The notes below the pieces were generated by a model. That model made no database searches, was not told where the DNA came from, and was given only the letters and a program-made list of their open reading frames with translations. The position numbers and the translations under genes are program-made. Below are positions 36,210 through 45,512 of a stretch of 64,000 nt of DNA, piece after piece; within the stretch, counting starts at the first letter, position 1; each line of letters starts with the position of its first letter. The DNA is from JAFDZV01 sp048594725 (GTDB lineage Bacteria > Bacteroidota > Ignavibacteria > OLB7), in NCBI GenBank assembly GCA_048594725.1, contig JBMDXA010000112.1, positions 1 to 64,000 of the forward strand, in the 5' to 3' direction.

Positions 36210-37172
36210 ATGAAGCCAGACGATGAACGCCGCGATACCGGAGAGGGTGATGCAGAGAACTCCGCCGCTCCGGAGAAGGACCGCTCGGTGGGACGGTCGG
36301 TCCGCGAGTATATGCGCGGCATTGCCGGAGGGCTCATCTTCAGCATCCCTCTGCTCTACACGATGGAGGTCTGGTGGACCGGGTTCATCGTGGAGCCGGG
36401 GCGGCTGATGGGCTATATCGGCGTCACCTTTCTGATGCTGCTCGGGTACAATCGTTTTGCCGGCCTGCGGAACGATGCCGGCTGGGGGGAGGTGATGATA
36501 GATTCGGTGGAGGAGATGGGGATCGGACTGGTGGTCTCGGTGATCGTGCTCTGGCTGCTTGGACGCTGCACCGCGGAAACCGAGCTTCCTGAACTGATCG
36601 GAAAGGTGATAGTCGAGGGGATGACCGTGGCGGTAGGAGTTTCCGTGGGAACCGCGCAGCTCTCTTCCGGCGGAGATGACGACGACGATAGCGACAAGGG
36701 GATGGATGGCGATGGCGCCGGCGAGGGGAATGGCGGGATGGACGATTTCCGCACCCAGATGACCATCGCGGTCTGCGGCGCGGTCCTCTTCGCCATGAAC
36801 ATCGCCCCCACCGAGGAGGTGATGATGATCGCCGTGGAGATCACCCACATCCAGGTGATGGGGCTGGCGCTGGCCTCCATGGCGATCGGTATCAGCATCC
36901 TCTATTACATCGATTTCGCCGGTTCCAACCGTTTTGTCGGCGGCGAAGGGTATCTGCGGGTGCTGAGCGGCGGGGTAATCATGTACGCCATCGCGCTTGG
37001 ATCGGCGGCGGTGATGCTCTGGTTCTACGGCCATTTCGACGGCGTTGCGCTCTCCACGAAGATCGCGCAGCTGGTGGTGCTGGGGGTGGCCTCCACGCTG
37101 GGAGCCTCGGCCGGACGGCTCCTGTTGCAGATAGGGTCGGGGAACGCACAGAACCGGGAGAACAATGGATAA
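36210..37172 (+). CDS. TIGR02587 family integral membrane protein
   Basis: 320 residues, about seven to eight membrane helices (for example IAGGLIFSIPLLYTMEVWW, MGYIGVTFLMLLGYNRF). Matches the conserved TIGR02587/DUF2391 family: the acidic/Gly loop (DDDDDSDKGMDGD) sits before FRTQMTIAVCGAVLFAMN. Its 3' end overlaps the next gene by 8 bases. Function unknown. Confidence 0.8.
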   Translation: MKPDDERRDTGEGDAENSAAPEKDRSVGRSVREYMRGIAGGLIFSIPLLYTMEVWWTGFIVEPGRLMGYIGVTFLMLLGYNRFAGLRNDAGWGEVMIDSVEEMGIGLVVSVIVLWLLGRCTAETELPELIGKVIVEGMTVAVGVSVGTAQLSSGGDDDDDSDKGMDGDGAGEGNGGMDDFRTQMTIAVCGAVLFAMNIAPTEEVMMIAVEITHIQVMGLALASMAIGISILYYIDFAGSNRFVGGEGYLRVLSGGVIMYAIALGSAAVMLWFYGHFDGVALSTKIAQLVVLGVASTLGASAGRLLLQIGSGNAQNRENNG

Positions 37173-37560
37173 GAAGAGAGCGCTGACGAAGAACTGGCTG
37201 GAGTGGACGGTGTTCATCCTCAGCCTGGGGCTGGTGGCCGTGATGTTCGCCTATCTGATCCACGACGCCCTGACCATCGGCAACGCCCCTCCCGATGCGG
37301 AGGTGCGGCTCGGGGAGGTACGGAAGGGGGAGGGGGGCTATGTGATGACCGTGACGGTGCTGAACCCTGGCGACCAGACCGCCGAGCAGGTGGCCGTACA
37401 GGTGGACCTGTACCGGGCAGGAGCGGAGCCGGAAAGCGCCACCCTGGAGCTTGATTTCCTCCCCCGCCAGGCCGAGCGGAAGGGATGGGTCGTGTTCCGC
37501 TCCGATCCCCGCACCGCCGATTCGGTTTCCGGCTACGCCCGCAGCTTCAAGGAGCCGTGA
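37165..37560 (+). CDS. TIGR02588 family protein
   Basis: 131 residues: one N-terminal membrane helix (LEWTVFILSLGLVAVMFAYL) and an extracytoplasmic beta domain (VMTVTVLNPGDQTAEQVAV) resembling CARDB-like folds. Overlaps the TIGR02587 gene; the two families commonly occur together, so a membrane complex is likely. Function unknown. Confidence 0.8.
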   Translation: MDKKRALTKNWLEWTVFILSLGLVAVMFAYLIHDALTIGNAPPDAEVRLGEVRKGEGGYVMTVTVLNPGDQTAEQVAVQVDLYRAGAEPESATLELDFLPRQAERKGWVVFRSDPRTADSVSGYARSFKEP

Positions 37561-37561
37561 G

Positions 37562-37640
37562 GGGATTTTCGATTTTCGATTGACGATTTTGGATTTTCGA
37601 TTGGGGGATGAGATTGACGATTTTGGATTTTCGATTGGAA
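37562..37640 (+). repeat. GATT-heptad repeat, two modules
   Basis: Starts 3 bases after the TIGR02588 stop codon: a six-heptad module (37564-37605) ending GATTGGG, then a four-heptad module (GATTGAC GATTTTG first, GATTGGA last) to about 37639. The rest of 37641-37974 shows no gene. Confidence 0.9.
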
Positions 37641-37843
37641 GACGCGATAGACGAGAAGAATTCCCTCCCACTCCCGGACCCCGGACTTCTGGAACCTGGA
37701 CTCCCGGACTTTCCCGCTCTCCCTTTCACGGGCGCTCCGGTAGTGATAACTTCCCCTGCGCTAAAAAAGTGCGTTGCGTGTGGCCGCGCGGCGCGGCAAT
37801 TGCGTAAGCATTTCTCAATGAGAGCCCTATCCCGCCGGTGCGG

Positions 37844-37876
37844 TTTGTATAAAGGGGAGAACTCGTACTATCTTCT
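37844..37876 (+). promoter_or_regulatory. Candidate promoter of the CNNM/CorC gene
   Basis: TTTG at 37844-37847, 21 bases, TATCTTCT at 37869-37876; leader about 90 bases to ATG 37975. One or two mismatches to the consensus. Confidence 0.35.
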
Positions 37877-37974
37877 CCAAATCTATGGAAGACCCATTAT
37901 CTAGCAGGCGCTCCGGCGCATTCCGAAATCTCCGTCATTCGTCCCATATCCTGCGGGAGGCGTTCGTATAACGC

Positions 37975-39354
37975 ATGGATGACCCGATACTCGGCATATT
38001 TATCACGCTTCTTCTGGTACTGGCTAACGCCTTCTTCGTTGCTGCGGAGTTTGCGATCGTCAAGGTACGTGCCTCGCAGATAGAGCTTCGCGCGCAGGCA
38101 GGCGAACGATCCGCGAAGATGGCGCAACGCCTGATCTCACACCTGGATGAGTACCTCTCCGCCACACAGCTCGGCATCACGCTCGCATCGCTCGGACTCG
38201 GCTGGGTTGGTGAACCGATCGTCGGGAAACTGATGATCGGCGCGCTTGCGCTGTTCGGCGTCCATCTGGAACCGGAAACGGCGCACAAGATCGCTCTGCC
38301 GGTGGCCTTCGTGGTGATCACCTTCCTGCATATCGTGCTGGGAGAGCTGGCCCCGAAGTCGCTCGCCATCCAGCGCTCCGAGCAGACCACGCTGGCGATA
38401 GCCTATCCGCTCCGCGTCTTCTATCTGGTGCTGAAGCCGGCCATCATGGCGCTCAACTGGGTTGCCAGCAAGATCCTGAAGATCTTCGGCCTGGAGACCA
38501 TCAACGAGTCGGAACATTATCATTCCGGCGAGGAACTGCGCCTGCTCCTGGAGCAGGGGCGCGAGGGAGGAACCATCGAGGAGGCCGAACACGAGCTGCT
38601 GGAGAACGTTTTCGAGTTCGGCGGCACCATCGTCAAGGAGGTGATGGTACCTCGTACCAATATCGCCGCGCTGGACCTGGCACAGCCCCCCACGGAGCTT
38701 ATCCGCTCGGTGATCGAAGAGGGCTATACCCGCATGCCGGTCTACTCCGGCTCCATCGACAACATCATCGGCGTGGTCTATTCCAAGGATCTTATCACGC
38801 TCCTGGAACACCAGAATCTTATCATCCTTCAGGATCTGCTCCGCCCGGCGCATTTCGTGCCGGAGACCAAGCTGATCTCCGAACTGCTGCGGGATTTCCA
38901 GCACTCCAAGAACCAGCTCGCCATCGTCGTCGATGAATTCGGCGGCACCGCCGGCCTGGTGACCATGGAGGATATCCTGGAGGAGCTTGTCGGGGAGATC
39001 CAGGACGAATACGACGAGGAGCTGGACGGGGTGGAGAAGCTGGAGGATGGAACCTATATGGTGAATGCCTCCATGACGATCTCCGATCTGAACGATGCCA
39101 TCGAAGGGTTCAAACTTCCCGAGGGGGACGATTATACCACGATCGGCGGCCTTGTCAACAAATGGTTCGGGCGTATCCCGGAGGCCGACGAATCGTACGA
39201 GCGCGATTCGGTTCGCATGACCGTTTTGAAAACCTACAACCGGCGCGTGGTGCAGGTGAAGATCGAGGATCTGAACCGCAACGTGGCCGACAACGGCCTG
39301 CAGGCATTCGCCGAAGAGGAACAGGCCGAACGCGAGGAGAGCGAAAGCCGCTAG
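37975..39354 (+). CDS. CNNM/HlyC-CorC family transporter with CBS domains
   Basis: 459 residues. An N-terminal CNNM (DUF21) domain has three to four membrane helices (ILGIFITLLLVLANAFFVAA, then SATQLGITLASLGLGWVGEP and GELAPKSLAIQRSEQTTLAI). A CBS pair spans about 215-340 (VMVPRTNIAALDL, VVDEFGGTAGLVTMEDILEE), and a C-terminal CorC/transporter-associated domain about 355-445. Sometimes annotated hemolysin; now regarded as a Mg/Co efflux or regulatory transporter. With mgtE it suggests active Mg handling. Confidence 0.93.
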   Translation: MDDPILGIFITLLLVLANAFFVAAEFAIVKVRASQIELRAQAGERSAKMAQRLISHLDEYLSATQLGITLASLGLGWVGEPIVGKLMIGALALFGVHLEPETAHKIALPVAFVVITFLHIVLGELAPKSLAIQRSEQTTLAIAYPLRVFYLVLKPAIMALNWVASKILKIFGLETINESEHYHSGEELRLLLEQGREGGTIEEAEHELLENVFEFGGTIVKEVMVPRTNIAALDLAQPPTELIRSVIEEGYTRMPVYSGSIDNIIGVVYSKDLITLLEHQNLIILQDLLRPAHFVPETKLISELLRDFQHSKNQLAIVVDEFGGTAGLVTMEDILEELVGEIQDEYDEELDGVEKLEDGTYMVNASMTISDLNDAIEGFKLPEGDDYTTIGGLVNKWFGRIPEADESYERDSVRMTVLKTYNRRVVQVKIEDLNRNVADNGLQAFAEEEQAEREESESR

Positions 39355-39374
39355 CCTCCGGCACCGGCCGGAGG
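39355..39374 (+). terminator. Weak hairpin terminator between CNNM and metG
   Basis: 7-bp stem CCTCCGG/CCGGAGG (39355-39361 / 39368-39374) right after the stop, then GGGGCTTTCCCC. Weak; metG may be read through from upstream. Confidence 0.4.
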
Positions 39375-39427
39375 GGCTTTCCCCGGAGGGGAGATGGAAC
39401 GTTTCAGACCACTGACTACGGGCAACT

Positions 39428-41629
39428 TTGAATACGAAGAATTTTGCACGGACGCTCGTTACGAGCGCGCTTCCCTACGCCAACGGGTATACCCATCTCG
39501 GCCATGTGGCCGGCGCCTATCTGCCGGCCGATATGTATACGCGGTTTCTCCGCTCCAGCGGCGAAGAGGTGATCCATGTCTGCGGCTCGGATGAGCATGG
39601 CGTGGCTATCACCATCGCCGCCGACAAGGAGGGGATGACCCCGCGCGAGATCATCGATACCTATCATGAAGCGCACCGCGAGGCATTCCACGGGCTCGGG
39701 ATCGATTTCGATATCTACGGCCGCACGTCCTGGCCGGAGCATATCCAGACCACCCAGGAGTTCTTTACCGCCCTGCATGAAGGGGGGCATCTGGTGGAGA
39801 AGCAGGAGGAACAGTTCTACGATGCCGAGGCCGGCATGTTCCTTCCGGATCGCTATGTGGAGGGCACCTGCCCGGTCTGCAATCACGAGGGGGCCCGCGG
39901 CGACCAGTGCGACAACTGTTCCAGCACCTACAACCAGACGGAACTGAAAAACCCGGTCAGCAAGATCTCCGGCAAGACCCCGGAACTGCGCGTGACCACG
40001 CACCTGTACCTGAAGCTGGGAGATTTCCAGAACGCCCTGGAAACCTATGTGGAAGGGCATGCCGCCGGCTGGAAGGACAACGTGCTGCAACAGACCCGCG
40101 CATGGCTGAAGCAGGGACTGGGCGACCGCGCCATCACGCGCGACCTGGACTGGGGCATCGATGTGCCGCTGCCGGGGTTCGAGGGGAAGAAGATCTATGT
40201 GTGGTTCGATGCGCCGCTCGGCTATATCACCAATACGCGGGTGCTCGCCGCCCGCCGTGGCGATCCCGAGGGCTGGAAGAAATGGTGGTGCGATCCGGCC
40301 TCCCGCTATGTGGCCTTTATCGGCAAGGATAACATCGTCTTCCATACCCTGATGTTCCCCGCCGAGCTTCTGGGCCGCAACGAGCGCGGCGACGCCATGC
40401 AGTATATCCTCCCGGATAACGTCCCGGCCTGCGAGTTCCTGAACCTGGAGGGGCAGAAGTTCTCCAAGTCGCGCAACTGGGGTATCGACCTGCGCGATTA
40501 TCTGGCGGAGTATCCTCCCGATCTGCTCCGCTATACGCTCGCCTCGATCCTGCCGGAGAACAAGGATTCCGATTTCACCTGGCGCGAGTACCAGGCGCGG
40601 GTCAACAACGAGCTTGCCGATATCCTCGGCAACTTCATCAATCGTACGCTCCAGTTCACCTTCCGCTACTTCGATGGGGCCGTGCCGCCGCTGGTGGCCG
40701 CCAGGGAGAAGGAGGAGGAGGTGAAGGCGCTGCTGGCCGAGGATCTGCGCCGTGCCTGCAACGGCTCCCAGAGCGATACCGAGACCCTGGAGGAGCTTAC
40801 CCCGAAGTACCTGAAGTACTTCACCCGGAACGATCTTATCATGCTGCTGGAGCTGGCGCGCGCGCCGAAGCGGATCGGCGATCTGTATCGCTCCTTCCGG
40901 TTCCGCGAGGCTGCCCTGGAGACCATGAACGTGGCGCGCGCGGCCAACAAGTATTTCAACGACGCCGAGCCGTGGAAGACCCGCAAGGATAATCCGGGCC
41001 GTTGCGCCACCTCGCTCAACATCTGCCTTCAGGTGGTGCGTTCGCTGGCGGTGCTCTTCGAGCCGATCATCCCCTTCTCGTCGGTGAAGATCTGGGAGAT
41101 GCTGAACCTGGAACTCGGCAGTGCCAGCAACTGGGCTTCGGTGCCGCAGCTTCTGGTGCCGGGCGGCCATCGCCTGGGCGAGCCGGCCATCCTGTTCACC
41201 AAGGTGGAGGATGAGACCGTGGAGCGGGAGATCGCCAAGCTGGGGGCTTCACCGGCAGCAGCAGCCGAGGAGCCGCCGGTGCAGGTGGAGCTGAAGCCGG
41301 AGATCACGTTCGAGGATGTGATGAAGCTCGATCTCCGCGTGGCTACCGTAGTGGCCGCCGAGCGGGTAAAGAAGTCGGCGAAGCTCCTGAAACTCCAGAT
41401 CCGGATCGGCAACCTGGACCGGCAGATCGTTGCCGGGGTGGGAAAGGAGTACGAGCCGGAGGCGCTGATAGGACGGCGCATCGTGGTGGTGGCGAACCTG
41501 AAGCCGGCCACGCTGATGGGGAACGAATCGCAGGGAATGCTCCTTGCGGCCAACTCCCCGGAGGATGTGCCCACACTTATCACCGTGATGGATGAGGTGA
41601 AAGGGCGCGATGGGTTCATCGTACGGTGA
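39428..41629 (+). CDS. metG: Methionyl-tRNA synthetase with C-terminal tRNA-binding domain
   Basis: 733 residues, MetG1 size. HIGH-type motif HLGH (23-26), two zinc knuckles CPVC and CDNC (Cys148, 151, 161, 164) and KFSKS (344-348). The C-terminal ~105 residues form the OB-fold tRNA-binding domain (MKLDLRVATVVAAERV). The start is TTG 39428: the conserved start ARTLVTSALPYANG leaves no room for the next ATG at residue 36, and the upstream ATG 39394 is in another frame. Charges initiator and elongator tRNA-Met. Confidence 0.96.
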   Translation: MNTKNFARTLVTSALPYANGYTHLGHVAGAYLPADMYTRFLRSSGEEVIHVCGSDEHGVAITIAADKEGMTPREIIDTYHEAHREAFHGLGIDFDIYGRTSWPEHIQTTQEFFTALHEGGHLVEKQEEQFYDAEAGMFLPDRYVEGTCPVCNHEGARGDQCDNCSSTYNQTELKNPVSKISGKTPELRVTTHLYLKLGDFQNALETYVEGHAAGWKDNVLQQTRAWLKQGLGDRAITRDLDWGIDVPLPGFEGKKIYVWFDAPLGYITNTRVLAARRGDPEGWKKWWCDPASRYVAFIGKDNIVFHTLMFPAELLGRNERGDAMQYILPDNVPACEFLNLEGQKFSKSRNWGIDLRDYLAEYPPDLLRYTLASILPENKDSDFTWREYQARVNNELADILGNFINRTLQFTFRYFDGAVPPLVAAREKEEEVKALLAEDLRRACNGSQSDTETLEELTPKYLKYFTRNDLIMLLELARAPKRIGDLYRSFRFREAALETMNVARAANKYFNDAEPWKTRKDNPGRCATSLNICLQVVRSLAVLFEPIIPFSSVKIWEMLNLELGSASNWASVPQLLVPGGHRLGEPAILFTKVEDETVEREIAKLGASPAAAAEEPPVQVELKPEITFEDVMKLDLRVATVVAAERVKKSAKLLKLQIRIGNLDRQIVAGVGKEYEPEALIGRRIVVVANLKPATLMGNESQGMLLAANSPEDVPTLITVMDEVKGRDGFIVR

Positions 41630-41633
41630 TAGA

Positions 41634-41856
41634 ATTTTCGATTGTGGAGAAGGTCAGTCGTCCGTTGTCCGTGGCTCTTCTGGGAGAACTACCGGATACG
41701 GCTGGTGATTCCGGAATCGACGACAACGGACCACTGGCAGCGGGCGCGGCCCGCGAACGGACCACGGACCTTTCTTGCTGGTAACTACGCCCTACGCCTT
41801 GACTCCCGCCCTGATTCTGCGTAGCATTGAGAGTCCATTCATTGCAGGCCGATACG
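41634..41856. repeat. Spacer with a heptad remnant and CCGTGG/GGACCACGG element
   Basis: A GATTTTCGATTG-like remnant follows the metG stop. Then 41650-41775 holds inverted copies of a GTCCGTTGTCCGTGG phrase, with GAACGGACCACGGACC on the right. The same element is found at 57942-58131. No gene seen in this stretch. Confidence 0.6.
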
Positions 41857-42084
41857 ATGAAAAAATCAGGAATGCATTCGCTGCGATCGATGCTGACGGA
41901 GTCGGCACCGGTCCGTCATCTCCCGGTGGGGGTTGTGCGCCAGTTGGTGGGATATTACCGCGACTGGCGCCGCTCAAGTGATATCCTGAACGATGCCGAC
42001 GACACGGGCGCATCGTTCAGGGGGTCGCGCCTTCTGAAATTCCCGTCTCTTTCCGCTTCCCCTAGAACGTATCGCACACAATGA
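41857..42084 (+). CDS. Possible small protein translationally coupled to lysC
   Basis: 75 residues, basic N-terminus (MKKSGMHSLRSML), then VVRQLVGYYRDWRRSSDILN. Its TGA (42082-42084) overlaps the ATG of the aspartate kinase gene by 4 bases (ATGA), the usual arrangement for coupled operon genes, and third positions are GC-rich in its middle. No family recognised and the ribosome site is weak, so it may be a regulatory leader frame or an accidental open frame. Confidence 0.35.
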   Translation: MKKSGMHSLRSMLTESAPVRHLPVGVVRQLVGYYRDWRRSSDILNDADDTGASFRGSRLLKFPSLSASPRTYRTQ

Positions 42085-43433
42085 TCGTAGCCAAGTTCGG
42101 TGGCGCGGTGCTCAACGGAGCCGAAGGTCTCAGGCGTGCGTGCGGCGAAATCCGCGCGCTCCCGAAACCGCTCCTGGTAGTTGCCAGCGCCTTTGCCAAT
42201 GGTACCAACAGGCTGGAACGTCTCGCCGAGGCGGCCGTTGCCGATCCGGCTTCCGCCTCCGAGGGGCTTGCATCCTTCGTGGAGTTCCATGCCGCCATCG
42301 CGCGCGAGGTTCTCCCGCCGGAGGCATACCGGGAATGGCTGGAGGGGATAGCCCCTTTTGCCGCGCGTCTGGATGAAGTTCTGCGGGGTCTCGCCATCGT
42401 GCGCGAGCTCTCCCCCCGTACGCTCGATCTGGTGGTCCATTTCGGCGAGCGCTTCTCCTCGTCGCTCCTTGTGGCCGCGCTCTCCGGGCCCGGGGGCGGA
42501 GTCCGCGCCGCCGGCCTCTCCGCGCTCGATCTGGTTATCACCGACGCCGCACACCGCTACGCACGTCCCGATCTGGAACTTACCCGCGAACGTACCGCGC
42601 AGCGCCTGCGCCCGCTTCTGGCCTCGCACGATGTCGTCGTCACCGAGGGCTATATCGCCCGGAGTACCTCCGGACAGGTTACCACGATGGGGCGCGAAAG
42701 CTCCGACTACACCGCCACGATGCTGGCGGCGATGCTCGGCGCCGATGAGGTGCGCATCTACCGCGCGCTGGATGGCATACTCACGGCCGATCCCCGCGTG
42801 ATTTCCGAGCCCCGCACGATAGGGCAGCTCAGCTACCGCGCCGCCAACGCTCTTGCGGAACTCGGCTCGCAGGTGCTGCATCCCCGCACGGTGATGCCGG
42901 TGGAGCGCGAGGGGATTCCGCTGGTCATCAGCGCCATCGGAGGGAGCGGCACCAGGATCACCGGCGAGGGAGAGGATGGATGTTCCATCACGCTGCTGCC
43001 GGAGGCGGAGATGATCGCCATCGAGACCGAGACCGCGCATGCCCCGCTGGATGCCTTTCTCCGTGCGCTGGGCGCCGGGGCGCCGGTTATCTGGCATCAC
43101 CGGTTCCGCCGCAGGCTTCAGGTGCTCACCTCCGGCCAGTATACGGTGCTGGCGCTTCCGCTCCGGCTGATCGCCGAGCGGGTGGAGGTCACCCGTTTTC
43201 CCGTGGCGCTGGTATCGCTGGTGCGGGAGGTTCCCTTCTCCGGCGCCGATCTGGAACGGTTCTTCGCCGCCGTCGGCGAGCGCTCTCCCCATGCCATTCA
43301 GAGGGGGCTGGACGGCTACTCCATCAGCGTCGCACTCGATCAGGATGATGCGCGCGCTGTGGTGCGCGAGCTGCACCGTCGCTTCATCGAGGAGGCGGAA
43401 GGGGCCGAGCGATGGCAGATACCCGCGATGTAG
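42081..43433 (+). CDS. lysC: Aspartate kinase, monofunctional
   Basis: 450 residues. Kinase core: KFGGAVLNG at residues 5-13 (normally KFGGTSV/L), VVASAFANGTNRL, TEGYIARSTSGQVTTMGRESS, ADEVRIYRALDGILTADPR. The C-terminal third carries the two ACT regulatory domains (PLVISAIGGSGTRI onward, and EVTRFPVALVSLVREVPF). First step of Lys/Thr/Met synthesis from aspartate; ACT domains suggest feedback control by lysine or threonine. The next gene starts about 145 bases later. Confidence 0.93.
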   Translation: MIVAKFGGAVLNGAEGLRRACGEIRALPKPLLVVASAFANGTNRLERLAEAAVADPASASEGLASFVEFHAAIAREVLPPEAYREWLEGIAPFAARLDEVLRGLAIVRELSPRTLDLVVHFGERFSSSLLVAALSGPGGGVRAAGLSALDLVITDAAHRYARPDLELTRERTAQRLRPLLASHDVVVTEGYIARSTSGQVTTMGRESSDYTATMLAAMLGADEVRIYRALDGILTADPRVISEPRTIGQLSYRAANALAELGSQVLHPRTVMPVEREGIPLVISAIGGSGTRITGEGEDGCSITLLPEAEMIAIETETAHAPLDAFLRALGAGAPVIWHHRFRRRLQVLTSGQYTVLALPLRLIAERVEVTRFPVALVSLVREVPFSGADLERFFAAVGERSPHAIQRGLDGYSISVALDQDDARAVVRELHRRFIEEAEGAERWQIPAM

Positions 43434-43576
43434 CCCGGGCCGTGGGGAGCGGGGATTGGGGGAGAGGGGCTCTGCGATGTTCGATGCCCTATTGTGGATT
43501 GGGGGAGCGCCAGGGGAGTGGCGAGATACGATTGGCGATCGGCGGGAGGAGAAGGGGAACGATTGCGGGGGGATGG

Positions 43577-45490
43577 ATGGCGCTGGCCGTGCTCTGGGTT
43601 GCCGGGGTGACGGCCGCCGGATGGGCCCAGGTGCCGGAGTTTCCCGATTCGCTCGCGCGGCAGTGGGTGATAGCGCGCACCGAACGGTACGAGGCCACCC
43701 ACACCACCTCACTGCTCGCCGATTACCAGTTGCGCCAGGGGGCGCTCAGCGGCATCATCCGGAGCAATCTGCTCACCTCGACAACCCTCATCGACAATCC
43801 CACAACCAGGGACCAGGTCGATGCCCTGGTGGATCTGGAGTATAATCTCCCCTCGGCCATGCGCCTGTTTCTCCACTCCGAGGGGACGCTCACCAACGAC
43901 GTGCAGCGCGGCGGAGTGCTGATCCCCGGATTGAATAACACGGCCGCATCGTTTATCGGCGTGGGCGGGCGCATCTCCGACAAGCAGGGAAACCGTGTGG
44001 GAGTGGCCGTGGGGGGAACCTACAACCGGCAGCTCAATGTTGAGGATGCCGGCGGCGCCATCTACAGCGAGGTGCTGGGACGGTTCGACTGGAGCGGATA
44101 CCGCATGGAGCTGGAGGGGAAGGGGCGCTGGTACAACATCGCTCCCCGCCATAACAGCAACGGCTATCTGGATCTGAGCGTGGCGCGCGAGTTCGAGGAG
44201 GGGGCCGCCGGGCAGCTTCAGCTTCGCTACGAACTGATCAACACCGATCTGTATATCAAGCGGAGCGAGGAGGATCTGATCCGCTATCAGGGGCTTACCT
44301 ACGATGGCATCAACGGGCGCGGCGAGGGGCGCCTGTCGCTGAACTCCTTTATCAGCTATCCGCTGGAACAGGATCTCGGGCTCGATATCTCCTTCCGGCT
44401 TCAGCGCCAGCAGATCGCCCAGGAGGAGCTTTCCGAGGGGCTGCCGCCGCTCCCGCGCGACCCGGAGCCATTCCGCTACCAGCGGAGCGAGCTTGCCATC
44501 GGCACGGTGGTGGGGATGCGCTGGACGCCGCCGAAGTTCAGCGGGAGCCTCCGGATGGAATATTCCAACAGCGAGCAGTACAACCGGGTGGACCCCCGCG
44601 GAACGGTCAACGATCTGGAACTCTCGCGGAAACGGGCCAGCAGCGCCCAGAGCGATTTCGTCTCGCAGCAGTTGCTCCTGGCCGGCTCCGGCGAGTACCG
44701 GATCACCAGAAACGATACGGTGACGCTGAACGGCTCGGTCTCTATCTACCGGTACGATACTCCCAGTCTCACCAACTATTTCGACAAGGACGAGCAGTCC
44801 ATCCAGGGGCAGGTTCGCTATTCCCGCGCCTTCAGCCCGGTGCTCGGCTTCTCGATCTACGGGCAGGTGTTCATTACGCATCTTGTCTATCTGTTCGGGC
44901 AGAACAGCAACGACAACAACTGGAACCGGATCTTCCGTCTGGCTCCATCGGTGCAGTACCGCCTCGGCGATGGCTTCCATAACGTCCTTGAGGCGGAGGT
45001 GCTCGCCAACTACACCGAGTACGATTTCGAGGGGCGCACCCAGAACATCCGGGGGCGATCGTTCCGGGAACTTCATCTGCGCGATTCGCTGAGCGCCGCT
45101 CTGAGCGGAACCCTGAGGCTTACCCTCTTCGGCGATCTTCGTATCTCCGAGCGGGGAACGTTCAGCTGGGAACAGTTCGCCGAAAGCCCCATCGAACGCA
45201 CCCGCACCGAGGGTCTTGCCTCGGAGATGTCGGCGGCGGCGTTCAGGGGGGTAACATTCGGCGTGGGAGGGCGTCTCTCCCGTGTGAAGAATTACCGGGC
45301 AGTGCCCCGGAGCACTATCCTGGAGCCGTTCTCCGACCGGACCTCGTTCGGTCCGACCGCGCGGATCGAGGTGAAGCTCTCGGAGCGTTCGGTGGTGCAA
45401 TTTTCAGGATGGTGGGAACACCGGTTCGAGGAGAGCCGGCTGGTGGGGCGGCTTCCGCTCCTGTTCCTGACCGCCGGCATGCAGTTATAG
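43577..45490 (+). CDS. Large outer-membrane beta-barrel protein, function unknown
   Basis: 637 residues from ATG 43577; the frame is open from 43412, but this ATG opens the signal peptide (MALAVLWVAGVTAAGWAQ). The body is a long series of alternating barrel strands (RMELEGKGRWYNIAPRH, GLDISFRLQRQQIAQEE, SVQYRLGDGFHNVLEAEVL), ending VVQFSGWWEHRF and LLFLTAGMQL, typical of outer-membrane barrels. First gene of a tight three-gene run with the anti-sigma kinase and the membrane glycosyltransferase. Confidence 0.65.
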   Translation: MALAVLWVAGVTAAGWAQVPEFPDSLARQWVIARTERYEATHTTSLLADYQLRQGALSGIIRSNLLTSTTLIDNPTTRDQVDALVDLEYNLPSAMRLFLHSEGTLTNDVQRGGVLIPGLNNTAASFIGVGGRISDKQGNRVGVAVGGTYNRQLNVEDAGGAIYSEVLGRFDWSGYRMELEGKGRWYNIAPRHNSNGYLDLSVAREFEEGAAGQLQLRYELINTDLYIKRSEEDLIRYQGLTYDGINGRGEGRLSLNSFISYPLEQDLGLDISFRLQRQQIAQEELSEGLPPLPRDPEPFRYQRSELAIGTVVGMRWTPPKFSGSLRMEYSNSEQYNRVDPRGTVNDLELSRKRASSAQSDFVSQQLLLAGSGEYRITRNDTVTLNGSVSIYRYDTPSLTNYFDKDEQSIQGQVRYSRAFSPVLGFSIYGQVFITHLVYLFGQNSNDNNWNRIFRLAPSVQYRLGDGFHNVLEAEVLANYTEYDFEGRTQNIRGRSFRELHLRDSLSAALSGTLRLTLFGDLRISERGTFSWEQFAESPIERTRTEGLASEMSAAAFRGVTFGVGGRLSRVKNYRAVPRSTILEPFSDRTSFGPTARIEVKLSERSVVQFSGWWEHRFEESRLVGRLPLLFLTAGMQL

Positions 45491-45512
45491 CTTCCGTGAA
45501 TATCGAGGACCG

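Noticed and set aside
39394..39594. 66-residue frame starting at ATG 39394
   Set aside because: Overlaps metG in another frame and has no recognisable features; the TTG start gives the conserved MetG N-terminus.
41630..42080. Lysine riboswitch before lysC
   Set aside because: The leader contains no recognisable L-box core, and the space holds a repeat element and a small frame.
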